From Fumia sp045121595 (GTDB taxonomy: Bacteria; Bacillota; Clostridia; Oscillospirales; Ruminococcaceae), in NCBI GenBank assembly GCA_045121595.1, contig JBGVGI010000094.1, forward strand, positions 48,223-112,222: DNA of 64,000 nucleotides, in the 5' to 3' direction. Numbering within the stretch: the stretch's first letter is position 1; each line of letters starts with the position of its first letter. The position numbers and the translations under genes were made by a program. The notes beneath the pieces were generated by a model. It saw nothing but the letters and a program-made list of their open reading frames with translations, was not told the DNA's origin and did no database searches. This document shows, in pieces, positions 35,441 to 43,957 of the stretch.

Positions 35441-36676
35441 ATGAAAAAGATAATTAATATAATACTTTGTATATTCATTTTGTTTTCTTTTACTGCATGT
35501 AGAGGTAGTTTTGCACAGATAGACTTGAATGAACCTGTGGCTATTCCTGAAGATGGAATAATTTCAAAAACCACTCTTAACAAACTGAAAAACGACAATT
35601 CAATTGCTACTTTTACAGGGGCATCCGATGACATTAAATACGAATGGACTATTTTCGGAAGTGACCTTGAAAACACAAAAGATGTAAACTTGTTACTTGA
35701 AATGACAGAGAATGAAAATGGCTTGAAAATACTTTTCAAAGAAACTGAAGACTTTGGATTTCCTGCGCTACTTTCCGTTCATCTCAATGAAAAATGGACT
35801 GCTGACAGTGCTACTGCCTATACGAATGGAACTCCCGTTTATTCGGTATCAATCACGGGAAGCAAGACAAGTATCTTAAACTTGTCAGTAAATTCAATAG
35901 TTCCCGAATGTATAATTGTACCTGATGATACCACTATTGCTGTGGAAGATTTTTTAAATGAATCTGTATCCCAACCCAATACCACTGATGTATCAGAGCA
36001 TTATGATGTAAACGCAGATAAATATCTCTCAAATGCCGAAGACAGAACAGAATATGTTCATTCAGAAAAGAATTCTCATTCAACAAATGAAGCTGTTTCC
36101 GAAACAGAAAATACCTATGACTACCTTTCATCGGTAAAAGAATCAAAAAATCGTAAATATTCCGATGGTAGCCGTACAGGAAAAGATGAGTACCTTACAG
36201 ACCCGGTTCCTGAAGGAAAGCCTTTGCCCGTTGAACCCGAAGATCAGGAAATAGATAACAACAAAACCTATACCTGTACTTTCTCAATCGAATGCTCAAC
36301 CATTCTCAATAACTTCAGTGACCTCAATCCCGATAAAAGAGAACTGGTTCCTTCAGATGGTATAATTTTGCCCACAACTACTGTTACATTTTATGAGGGC
36401 GAATCAGTTTTTGATGTGTTACAGCGTGTATGTAAAACTTATGGTATACATCTGGAATCTTCCTGGACTCCTATTTATAACAGTGCTTATATAGAAGGCA
36501 TCAATAACCTTTATGAATTTGACTGTGGTGAACTTTCAGGCTGGATGTACAGAGTTAACGGCTGGTACCCGAACTACGGTTGTTCACGTTATCAGTTGGC
36601 AGACGGTGAGAAGGTAGAATGGCGATACACTTGTACTGACCTCGGAAAAGATATCGGTTGCAATTGGATGGTATAG
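35441..36676 (+). CDS. lipoprotein with DUF4430 (transcobalamin-beta-like) domain
   Basis: 411 residues. Lipoprotein signal with lipobox FTAC (Cys20). N-terminal beta region about residues 25-165, a long Ser/Glu/Asn-rich spacer (about 170-285), and a C-terminal DUF4430 domain (about 288-411) containing YEGESVFDVLQRVCKTYGI, NNLYEFDCGELSGWMYRVNG and DGEKVEWRYTCTDLGKDIG. DUF4430 is the family that includes the beta domain of intrinsic factor/transcobalamin. Under a cobalamin riboswitch and four bases before the ECF T-component gene, it is the best candidate for the corrinoid-delivering subunit at the membrane. Confidence 0.87.
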   Translation: MKKIINIILCIFILFSFTACRGSFAQIDLNEPVAIPEDGIISKTTLNKLKNDNSIATFTGASDDIKYEWTIFGSDLENTKDVNLLLEMTENENGLKILFKETEDFGFPALLSVHLNEKWTADSATAYTNGTPVYSVSITGSKTSILNLSVNSIVPECIIVPDDTTIAVEDFLNESVSQPNTTDVSEHYDVNADKYLSNAEDRTEYVHSEKNSHSTNEAVSETENTYDYLSSVKESKNRKYSDGSRTGKDEYLTDPVPEGKPLPVEPEDQEIDNNKTYTCTFSIECSTILNNFSDLNPDKRELVPSDGIILPTTTVTFYEGESVFDVLQRVCKTYGIHLESSWTPIYNSAYIEGINNLYEFDCGELSGWMYRVNGWYPNYGCSRYQLADGEKVEWRYTCTDLGKDIGCNWMV

Positions 36677-36679
36677 ATT

Positions 36680-37570
36680 ATGCGTGACAGTTTTTCGGAT
36701 TATCACCCTTTTATAAACTTTTTATATTTTACCCTTATAATTGGTTTTTCCCTTGCCATCGTACACCCACTGGCACAAGGAATATCGCTTAGTTGCTCAA
36801 TTATATACGTTATAAGCATTGACGGTAAAAAAAGCCTTATGTTTTTGCTAAAGTATTGTCTGCCTTTAGTATTGCTTACCGCATTTATAAACCCTGCTTT
36901 CAACCATGAGGGAACGACAACACTTTTGTATTTCAGTAATGGTAATCCGCTTACATTAGAAAGTATTCTCTACGGATTCTCTTCGGGGGCTTTACTTGTT
37001 ACAATGCTTTTGTGGTTTTCATCTTTTAATCGTGTAATGACTTCGGACAAATTTATATATTTATTTGGAAAAATAATTCCTTCTTTATCACTTGTACTCA
37101 GTATGTCATTGCGTTTTGTTCCGAAATTCAAAACACAAATGGCTTCTGTAACCGAAGCACAACGCAGTATAGGCAGAGATGTTTCAAGTGGTAGTTTATG
37201 GCAAAGAACAAAGACCGCTATACTTATTTTTTCGATTATGATTACCTGGTCACTTGAAAACGCCATTGAAACTGCCGACAGTATGAAAAGCAGAGGGTAT
37301 GGGCTAAAGGGCAGAACCGCGTTTTCGATTTACCGCTTTGACGAGCGCGATAAATATGCAGTTATCTGGCTATCATTTTGTGGGTTGTTTTTGCTTACAG
37401 GTGCTATGTTAGAACCATTTGGGTTCCGCTATTTTCCAAATATCCGTTATGCGCCGATTGATATGACTACTATCCCATTTTACGTTGTCTACTTTGCACT
37501 TTGCATAACTCCCGTTATATTGAACCTGAAGGAGGAAAGAAAATGGAAAACTTTAGTTTCAAAAATGTAA
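36680..37570 (+). CDS. ecfT: ECF transporter T component
   Basis: Energy-coupling membrane scaffold, 296 residues with about six helices. The coupling-helix motifs are present: SLRFVPKFKTQM near residues 145-156 and ADSMKSRGYGLKGR near 199-212 (the Ala-Arg-Gly-type motifs that contact the ATPases). Its last 28 bases overlap the downstream ATPase-S fusion gene. In this operon it should couple the fused ATPases to corrinoid uptake. Confidence 0.93.
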   Translation: MRDSFSDYHPFINFLYFTLIIGFSLAIVHPLAQGISLSCSIIYVISIDGKKSLMFLLKYCLPLVLLTAFINPAFNHEGTTTLLYFSNGNPLTLESILYGFSSGALLVTMLLWFSSFNRVMTSDKFIYLFGKIIPSLSLVLSMSLRFVPKFKTQMASVTEAQRSIGRDVSSGSLWQRTKTAILIFSIMITWSLENAIETADSMKSRGYGLKGRTAFSIYRFDERDKYAVIWLSFCGLFLLTGAMLEPFGFRYFPNIRYAPIDMTTIPFYVVYFALCITPVILNLKEERKWKTLVSKM

Positions 37571-40188
37571 GCTTTTCGTACCCTGAACAGGAAAATAAAG
37601 CACTCCATAACATCTCCTTTGAGGTTTCGCAGGGGGAATTTTTGATTTTGTGCGGACCTTCGGGTTGCGGTAAATCCACGTTGCTCCGACATTTGAAAAC
37701 TTGTCTGACTCCTCACGGCGTGTTTACGGGAGAAATATTATTCAATGGGGAATGTTTGAGTGAAATTGACGAGCGTACACAATCACAAGAGATTGGATTT
37801 GTATTGCAATCTCCCGAAAATCAAGTGGTTACCGATAAGGTGTGGCACGAACTTGCTTTCGGCCTTGAAAGCCTTGGGTATGATACACCCACTATCAGAC
37901 GTCGTGTTGCTGAGGTTGCCGCATTTTTTGGTATTGAAAACTGGTTTTATAAAAATGTTACCGAACTGTCAGGGGGGCAGAAACAACTATTAAGTCTTGC
38001 ATCTGTTATGGCTATGAGCCCTAAAATATTAGTGCTTGACGAACCCACAGCACAGCTTGACCCGATAGCAGCCTCGGATTTTTTGGCATTGCTCGGAAAA
38101 ATAAACCGTGAACTCGGTATTACTGTTATTCTCACGGAACATCGTTTGGAAGAGGCTTTTCCATTTGCTACAAGAGTTATTGTAATGGAGAAAGGTGAAA
38201 TCCTTTGTGACGATAAGCCTGAGAAAGTAGGGCTTCAGCTTCGTGACAAAGAGAATGGAATGTTCCTTGCTATGCCCACTGCCATGAGGGTTTGGGCAGG
38301 GTTAGAAACAAACCTCATGTGTCCTCTTACTGTACGTGATGGCAGTGAATTTCTAACTATGCGAAATAATGAAAAGAAATTATTACCGATTGCTTCAGAG
38401 AAGAAACATATATATGGTGAAAAAATTACTCTGCAATGTGACGAACTGTGGTTTCGATATGAAAAAGACCTGCCTGATGTAATGAAAGGTTTTTGTCTGA
38501 CTTTGCACAAAGGTGAATTTTATGCTGTTTTAGGTGGAAACGGTGCAGGAAAGACGACCTCTCTCAAGGTTATATCAGGACTTTGCTCCCCTTACCGTGG
38601 AAATGTTCAGATAAATGGCAAAGTAAGTATGTTACCGCAGAATCCCCAAACACTTTTTGTAAAAAGAACAGTCAGAGAAGATTTGTACGAAGCATTGAAA
38701 GGTAAAAAATTCACGAAAGATGAAAAGGATAATCAAGTTGCCCGTGTAGTTGCACTTTGTGGACTTCACGACTTTCTTGATCGTCACCCCTATGATATTT
38801 CCGGTGGTGAACAGCAAAGAACAGCTCTTGCAAAAATCTTACTGACAGCACCTGATATTCTTCTTCTGGACGAGCCTACAAAAGGCTTTGATGCAGAGTT
38901 CAAGGTTGCATTTGCTGATATTATAGATAAATTGACTTCTCAGGGTGTCACTGTACTTATGGTTAGCCACGATGTTTCATTTTGTGCTGAGTATGCTCAT
39001 CGTTGCGGTATGTTTTTTGACGGAAGTATTGTAGCAGAGGGCACACCACGTGAATTCTTTTCAGGCAACAGTTTTTATACTACACCTGCTAATCGTATGG
39101 CACGGCATCTTGTTCCGACAGCAGTTACGGTAGATGATATCATAACTTGTTGCAGCGGAAGAATAAGAGAAGATAAATCTCTTTTAGCCGAAGTTTTGCC
39201 TTTACCTGATCCTCCGCCAAGAAGCGTTAATTTCACACCAAAACCTTTGAAATTATGGAGAAAACTTCTGGCATTTCTTTCGGGACTTACAGCATTTTTA
39301 GTATTTCTTTATGCTACAAGCATCACCGACCTGACAACCCTTGTAAGCGCTTCGGGTATCAGTTCACAAGGAAAAGAACAACTCTATCTTTATCTTATTC
39401 TGTTTGCAGCGCTGTCTGTTTTTTTACTTTCAGTAGGACGAAGAAGTGAACCGCCACTTGCAATACAGACTCCAAAAGAAAAGCGGAACTTAAGTAAACG
39501 CACCATTGTAGCCTCAGTTTCTATACTTCTTTTTATTCCGCTTACTATTTTTGCTGGGATTTTCTATCTCGACGACCATTATTATAATCTTGTGGCGGTA
39601 ATGGTGCTGTTTGAATGTATGTTACCGTTTTTCCTTGTTTTTGAGGGCAGAAAACCAAAACCGCGTGAACTTGTTACAATTGCAGTTTTATGTGCCATAG
39701 GAATTGCCGGCAGAAGCTTATTCTTTATGTTACCACAGTTTAAACCTGTACTGGCACTTACTATTATCGCAGGGGTTGCTTTCGGCGGTGAAACCGGATT
39801 TTTGGTCGGCGCTGTCACAATGCTGACTTCCAACATACTTTTCTCGCAAGGTCCGTGGACTCCGTGGCAGATGTTTGCAATGGGAATTATTGGCTTTCTT
39901 GCCGGCGTCCTCTTTAAAAAAGGATGGCTTCGAAGAAGCAGATTGTCACTTTCTGTATTTGGTGCCTTTACGGCTGTAATTATCTACGGCGGAATTATGA
40001 ATCCTGCCGCTGCTTTTATGGTATCAGCAGAAAGTATAACGATAAAAAAATTATTTGCATATTACGTCACAGGACTTCCTATGGATCTTGTTCACGCATT
40101 TGGCACAGTGATATTTATCATGTTCGCAGCCGAACCAATGCTTGAAAAAATGGATAGAATCAAAGTTAAATATGGATTGGTGGAGTAA
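37543..40188 (+). CDS. fused ECF transporter: two ATPase domains plus S component
   Basis: 881 residues combining three normally separate subunits. ATPase 1 (about 1-240): Walker A GPSGCGKST near 38, signature LSGGQKQ near 141, Walker B VLDEPT. ATPase 2 (about 300-510): Walker A GGNGAGKTT near 331, signature ISGGEQQ near 420, LLLDEPTKGFD. The C-terminal membrane part (about 570-881) has two or more extra helices followed by an S-component-like block (RELVTIAVLCAIGIAGRSLFF; GGETGFLVGAVTMLTSNILFSQGPWTPWQM). The riboswitch and neighbours indicate corrinoid as substrate. Start at 37543 follows GGAGGAAAG. Ends at a terminator shared with uraA. Confidence 0.9.
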   Translation: MENFSFKNVSFSYPEQENKALHNISFEVSQGEFLILCGPSGCGKSTLLRHLKTCLTPHGVFTGEILFNGECLSEIDERTQSQEIGFVLQSPENQVVTDKVWHELAFGLESLGYDTPTIRRRVAEVAAFFGIENWFYKNVTELSGGQKQLLSLASVMAMSPKILVLDEPTAQLDPIAASDFLALLGKINRELGITVILTEHRLEEAFPFATRVIVMEKGEILCDDKPEKVGLQLRDKENGMFLAMPTAMRVWAGLETNLMCPLTVRDGSEFLTMRNNEKKLLPIASEKKHIYGEKITLQCDELWFRYEKDLPDVMKGFCLTLHKGEFYAVLGGNGAGKTTSLKVISGLCSPYRGNVQINGKVSMLPQNPQTLFVKRTVREDLYEALKGKKFTKDEKDNQVARVVALCGLHDFLDRHPYDISGGEQQRTALAKILLTAPDILLLDEPTKGFDAEFKVAFADIIDKLTSQGVTVLMVSHDVSFCAEYAHRCGMFFDGSIVAEGTPREFFSGNSFYTTPANRMARHLVPTAVTVDDIITCCSGRIREDKSLLAEVLPLPDPPPRSVNFTPKPLKLWRKLLAFLSGLTAFLVFLYATSITDLTTLVSASGISSQGKEQLYLYLILFAALSVFLLSVGRRSEPPLAIQTPKEKRNLSKRTIVASVSILLFIPLTIFAGIFYLDDHYYNLVAVMVLFECMLPFFLVFEGRKPKPRELVTIAVLCAIGIAGRSLFFMLPQFKPVLALTIIAGVAFGGETGFLVGAVTMLTSNILFSQGPWTPWQMFAMGIIGFLAGVLFKKGWLRRSRLSLSVFGAFTAVIIYGGIMNPAAAFMVSAESITIKKLFAYYVTGLPMDLVHAFGTVIFIMFAAEPMLEKMDRIKVKYGLVE

Positions 40189-40210
40189 AATTTTTTGATG
40201 GATAAAGTTT

Positions 40211-40247
40211 AACCCCCGACAGAAAATCTGTCGGGGGTTATTATTTT
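40211..40247. terminator. bidirectional terminator between ECF fusion gene and uraA
   Basis: AACCCCCGACAG / CTGTCGGGGGTT stem with AAAAT loop and T-rich tails suited to both converging operons. Confidence 0.88.
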
Positions 40248-40252
40248 AAGAA

Positions 40253-41629
40253 TTATTCAGCGTCTTCTTTTTCTCCGGAGAGAATTGTATTTACGATGAT
40301 ACCGAGGATCAAAGCAGTTGCGATAGATGTGATTGTGATGGAGAAGGAAGCACCACCAAATGTAAGAGAAAGACCACCGATACCTGCGATAAGGATAGAA
40401 GATACAACGAAGAGGTTGCGGTTTTTACCGAGGTCTACAGTCTGAATCATCTTAAGACCGGATACTGCGATGAAGCCGTAGAGAGCGATACATACACCAC
40501 CCATTACACAGGAAGGAATGGAGTTTACAAATGCTACGAAAGGTGTGAAGAATGAGATGAGGATTGCACCGATTGCAGCAGTGATGATTGTGTAAACAGA
40601 AGCGTTCTTTGTGATAGCTACACAAGCAACGGATTCACCGTATGTTGTGTTGGGGCATCCACCAAAGAATGCACCTACCATAGAACCAACGCCGTCACCG
40701 AGAAGAGTTCTGGAAAGACCGGGTTCTTCGAGCAAGTCGGATTCGATAATGGAAGAAATGTTTTTGTGGTCAGCAACGTGTTCAGCGAATACAACGAATG
40801 CAACGGGGATGTAAGCTGCAGCGATTGTACCGATGTAAGAACCACTGAGTTCACCGAAAGCACCATAAGCTGTAAGGAATGTGAAATCAGGGAAAGCGAG
40901 GAAGGAGTTGAGTTTAACACCTTCAGCAAACAATGCTGTGAAGTGGTCAAAGTTGATAACTTTGAGAGCGTCAATTCCTGCTGCATTACCGATTACTGTG
41001 AAGATAGCAGCTACAGCGTAACCTGCAAGGATACCAATAATAAAGGGGATAAGCTTAGCAAATTTTTTGCCGTATGTAGAGCTGATAGTTACAACGATTA
41101 AAGTGATAAGACCAATGAGGATGCAAATCAAAGGATTAGCAACGGAAACACCTTCAACAGCTACGCCGCCTTTCTGCAAGTCGCCGATTGCGTTACCTGC
41201 AAGAGAAAGACCGATGATTGTTACTGTAGGACCAATAACAACGGGGGGCATAAGTTTGTTAAGCCAGTTAACACCTGCAACCTTAACAAGGATTGCGATT
41301 ACAACGTAAACAAGACCTGCCATAACGGCACCGAGGATAAGACCAAGGTAGCCGAGAGCAACAGAAGTTGCACCTGCAAAAGCAGCAGCCATAGAGCCTA
41401 AGAATGCGAAAGAAGAACCAAGGAATACGGGTGATTTAGCTTTTGTAAAGAGAACGTATACGAGTGTTCCTACACCTGCACCAAAGAGTGCTGCAGTAGG
41501 CTGCATACCGTTACCGATAATTACGGGAACTACCAAGGTTGCCGCCATAATTGCCAAAAGCTGCTGGATAGCAAAAACAATAAGCTGTCCGAATTTGGGT
41601 TTGTCCTTAACCCCATAGATCATTTTCAT
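40253..41629 (-). CDS. uraA: uracil permease (NCS2 family)
   Basis: Uracil:proton symporter-like protein of the nucleobase:cation symporter-2 family, 458 residues, about fourteen helices. Seen are FGQLIVFAIQQLLAIMAATLVVPVIIG near the N-terminus, FLGSSFAFLG, the LMPPVVIGPTVTIIGLSLA segment, and the substrate-site region VAFVVFAEHVADHKNISSI followed by GDGVGSMVGAFFGGCPNTTYGE (conserved Glu and Asn-Thr-Thr). Start ATG at 41629 follows GGGAGGAAA; the reading frame is open further upstream through an attenuator leader but that part looks like RNA. Monocistronic. Confidence 0.93.
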   Translation of the reverse strand: MKMIYGVKDKPKFGQLIVFAIQQLLAIMAATLVVPVIIGNGMQPTAALFGAGVGTLVYVLFTKAKSPVFLGSSFAFLGSMAAAFAGATSVALGYLGLILGAVMAGLVYVVIAILVKVAGVNWLNKLMPPVVIGPTVTIIGLSLAGNAIGDLQKGGVAVEGVSVANPLICILIGLITLIVVTISSTYGKKFAKLIPFIIGILAGYAVAAIFTVIGNAAGIDALKVINFDHFTALFAEGVKLNSFLAFPDFTFLTAYGAFGELSGSYIGTIAAAYIPVAFVVFAEHVADHKNISSIIESDLLEEPGLSRTLLGDGVGSMVGAFFGGCPNTTYGESVACVAITKNASVYTIITAAIGAILISFFTPFVAFVNSIPSCVMGGVCIALYGFIAVSGLKMIQTVDLGKNRNLFVVSSILIAGIGGLSLTFGGASFSITITSIATALILGIIVNTILSGEKEDAE

Positions 41630-41684
41630 TTGAGTTTCCTCCCAATTTTGTTTATTCTGAATAAGGCATAAAGCCATAATTCCA

Positions 41685-41778
41685 TAAAAAAATACCTTGT
41701 CGGTACGTGCGACAAGATACTCAAATACTATGGTCATCTTATCGGCATCACGGTACCGCTTATTAAAGATGGTTTACT
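41685..41778 (-). promoter_or_regulatory. transcription attenuator in uraA leader
   Basis: On the minus strand a terminator (ATCTTGTCG paired with CGACAAGGT, loop 7, then ATTTTTTT; 41685-41718) is preceded by CGATAAGAT (41736-41744), which can pair over nine bases with the same ATCTTGTCG to form an antiterminator. No PyrR consensus site is recognised, so the sensed signal is unknown. Confidence 0.8.
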
Positions 41779-41784
41779 GTTAAA

Positions 41785-41813
41785 ATAATATCATAAATTT
41801 ATAAGTTTGTAAA
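41785..41813 (-). promoter_or_regulatory. promoter of uraA
   Basis: Minus-strand TTTACA (41808-41813) and TATTAT (41785-41790), 17-base spacing, giving a leader of about 150 bases. The stretch 41814-41931 up to yicC holds only AT-rich intergenic sequence. Confidence 0.65.
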
Positions 41814-41931
41814 GAGAAATTTTATAAAAGTAAAAAAAATATTAAATTTGTGAATAAAAAGTAAACAAAATGGTTTTTTCTAAAAGAAATCTGTTAAAAT
41901 AGAAGAAAATAAATGAAAGGCAGTGTGAGAT

Positions 41932-42810
41932 ATGCTCAGAAGTATGACGGGTTACGGCAGAGGTCAGGCTGTAACTGATAAATGGGATATTTCCGTGGAA
42001 ATAAAATCGGTTAACCACCGCTATTTTGAGTGGTCAGCGAAGCTTCCCAAAGCATTCCTCTTTTTGGAAGATAAACTGAAAGCTAAAATTCAGGAATCCG
42101 TTTCAAGAGGTAAGGTTGAGGCTTACGTTTCAATCTATAGCGTGGGTGAACGTGAAATTAACGTTGAGGTTAATAACTCGGTTGCTTCAGGTTACGTGAA
42201 AGCGTTAAGGGATGCAGCACCTTCACTCGGACTTGAAGATAATATCGCACTTACAGATTTACTTAGATTTTCCGATATCTTTACTTTAAAGAGAATGGAA
42301 GTTGATGAGGAAGAAGTCTGGGAAGCGGTTTCAAACGTTGCAGACATGGCGATTGCTTCCTTTGTTTCGATGAAAGAAAAGGAAGGCGAAAAACTTAAAG
42401 AAGACGTTCTTACAAGAAGAGAATGCATCGCAGATATGCTTAAAAAGGTTGAAGAACGTGCACCGATGCTTAAAAATGAGTATTATGAAAGACTCTATGC
42501 TAAAATCAAGGAGCTTCTTGATGACAAGAATATTGACGAGTCAAGACTTGTGACAGAAGCAGGTGTATTTGCCGATAAGGTTGCCGTTGACGAAGAAACT
42601 GTACGTCTTAACAGTCATCTTAATCAACTTTGCGACTTGCTTAACACCGATGAACCTGTAGGAAGAAAACTTGATTTCCTCGTTCAGGAGATGAACAGGG
42701 AAGTAAATACCATCGGTTCAAAATGTCAGGACGTCACAATTGCAAGAATTGTGGTTGATATGAAATCTGAGATTGAAAAAATCAGGGAACAGATTCAGAA
42801 CATAGAGTAA
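41932..42810 (+). CDS. yicC: YicC family endoribonuclease
   Basis: 292 residues with the YicC N-terminal domain from the first residues (MLRSMTGYGRG, IKSVNHRYFE) and the C-terminal DUF1732 domain (ESRLVTEAGVFADKVAVDEETVRLNSHLNQL; KLDFLVQEMNREVNTIGSKCQD). E. coli YicC is an RNase. First gene of the conserved yicC-remA-gmk-rpoZ-priA run found in Firmicutes. Ribosome site GAAAGGCAG precedes the ATG. Confidence 0.95.
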   Translation: MLRSMTGYGRGQAVTDKWDISVEIKSVNHRYFEWSAKLPKAFLFLEDKLKAKIQESVSRGKVEAYVSIYSVGEREINVEVNNSVASGYVKALRDAAPSLGLEDNIALTDLLRFSDIFTLKRMEVDEEEVWEAVSNVADMAIASFVSMKEKEGEKLKEDVLTRRECIADMLKKVEERAPMLKNEYYERLYAKIKELLDDKNIDESRLVTEAGVFADKVAVDEETVRLNSHLNQLCDLLNTDEPVGRKLDFLVQEMNREVNTIGSKCQDVTIARIVVDMKSEIEKIREQIQNIE

Positions 42811-42822
42811 GGGGATGATAAA

Positions 42823-43080
42823 ATGAAGCTTATAAATATCGGTTACGGCAATATGGTTTCTGCTAATCGTATTATTACGATTGTAAGCCCTGAATCAGCG
42901 CCGATTAAACGTATTATTCAGGAGGCAAGAGACGGTGGCCTGCTTATCGATGCTACTTACGGAAGAAGAACCCGTGCTGTAATCATTATGGATAGCGGTC
43001 ATATCGTTCTTTCCTCAATTCAGCCTGAAACAGTTGCTAACCGCTTTATCGACGATGAAGAGGAGAATGGCGATGAATAA
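42823..43080 (+). CDS. remA: extracellular matrix regulator RemA (DUF370)
   Basis: 85-residue DNA-binding protein of the RemA/YlzA family, known in Bacillus to activate matrix and osmoprotection genes. Full signature: INIGYGNMVSANRIITIVSPESAPIKR (residues 4-30) and RRTRAVIIMDSGHIVLSS. 12 bases after yicC; overlaps gmk by 8 bases. Confidence 0.96.
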   Translation: MKLINIGYGNMVSANRIITIVSPESAPIKRIIQEARDGGLLIDATYGRRTRAVIIMDSGHIVLSSIQPETVANRFIDDEEENGDE

Positions 43081-43678
43081 AGGAACTTTGATTGTTCTTT
43101 CGGGTCCTTCAGGTTGCGGTAAGGGTACGGTACTTAAAGAATATATGAAAGACAGAAACGACGTGTTCTTGTCTGTTTCCGCTACAACCCGTGCTCCCCG
43201 TCCCGGTGAGGAAGATGGTGTTAATTATTATTATCTCACCAAGGAGGAGTTTGAAGAAAAAATCGCAAACGATGGAATGCTTGAATATGCTTCTTATTGC
43301 GATAACTATTACGGTACACCTAAAGACAAGGTGTATGAAAAACTTGATGCAGGGATAAACGTTATTCTTGAAATCGAGGTTCAGGGGGCGATGAAAGTCA
43401 AAGAACGTTGTCCTGAAGCGGTTTTGGTATTTATCTTACCGCCAAGTCTTAAAGAACTTGAAAACCGTCTTAAAGGCAGAGGAACTGAAGACGAAAATAC
43501 AGTTCAGAAAAGACTTGATAAAGCCTTTGAAGAAATTAAAATGGCAGATAAATACGATTATCTTATAGTTAACAATGTTGTTGAGGATGCGGCAGACGAT
43601 TTTGATGCTGTTGTCCGTTCTCAGCAACTTAAAACAAATAAAGAAATTATTGAAGAGGTGCTTAATTATGATGCATAG
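43073..43678 (+). CDS. gmk: guanylate kinase
   Basis: GMP to GDP phosphorylation; 201 residues. P-loop LSGPSGCGKGT (residues 9-19), GMP-binding SATTRAPRPGEEDGVNYYYL, and EIEVQGAMKVKE. The ATG at 43073 lies inside the end of remA after GAGGAG. Overlaps rpoZ by 11 bases. Confidence 0.97.
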   Translation: MNKGTLIVLSGPSGCGKGTVLKEYMKDRNDVFLSVSATTRAPRPGEEDGVNYYYLTKEEFEEKIANDGMLEYASYCDNYYGTPKDKVYEKLDAGINVILEIEVQGAMKVKERCPEAVLVFILPPSLKELENRLKGRGTEDENTVQKRLDKAFEEIKMADKYDYLIVNNVVEDAADDFDAVVRSQQLKTNKEIIEEVLNYDA

Positions 43679-43928
43679 ACCTTCCGTTCCGGAACTTTTG
43701 AAACCTGGCCAGAGCTATTATTCTTTGGTAGTTGGCGTTGCAAAACGCGCTCGTGAAATCGCACAGGCTGCTGATGATAACGGTGATATCCTTATCGAAA
43801 AACCCGTAAAACTTGCAGTTGACGATTTTGCAAAAGGTAAATACAAACTTATTGAAAGCGAAGATATCGGTGTCATTTACGACCGTCAGATCAGTCAGGC
43901 AAATGCCGTTGAATTTGACGACGAATAA
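43668..43928 (+). CDS. rpoZ: RNA polymerase omega subunit
   Basis: 86-residue omega subunit. Family features: the PSVPELLKPGQSYYSLVVGVAKRAREIA segment (near residues 5-32) and the KPVKLAVDDFAKGKY region. Start ATG 43668 (or 43671) follows GAAGAGGTG. Located between gmk and priA as in many Firmicutes. Confidence 0.93.
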   Translation: MMHRPSVPELLKPGQSYYSLVVGVAKRAREIAQAADDNGDILIEKPVKLAVDDFAKGKYKLIESEDIGVIYDRQISQANAVEFDDE

Positions 43929-43957
43929 TTTTAATCTCTGAGAAAGGAGGGATACGG

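Noticed and set aside
41630..41737. N-terminal extension of the uracil permease
   Set aside because: The extra 36 codons cover an attenuator hairpin with a T-run; a strong ribosome site and the family start lie at 41629.
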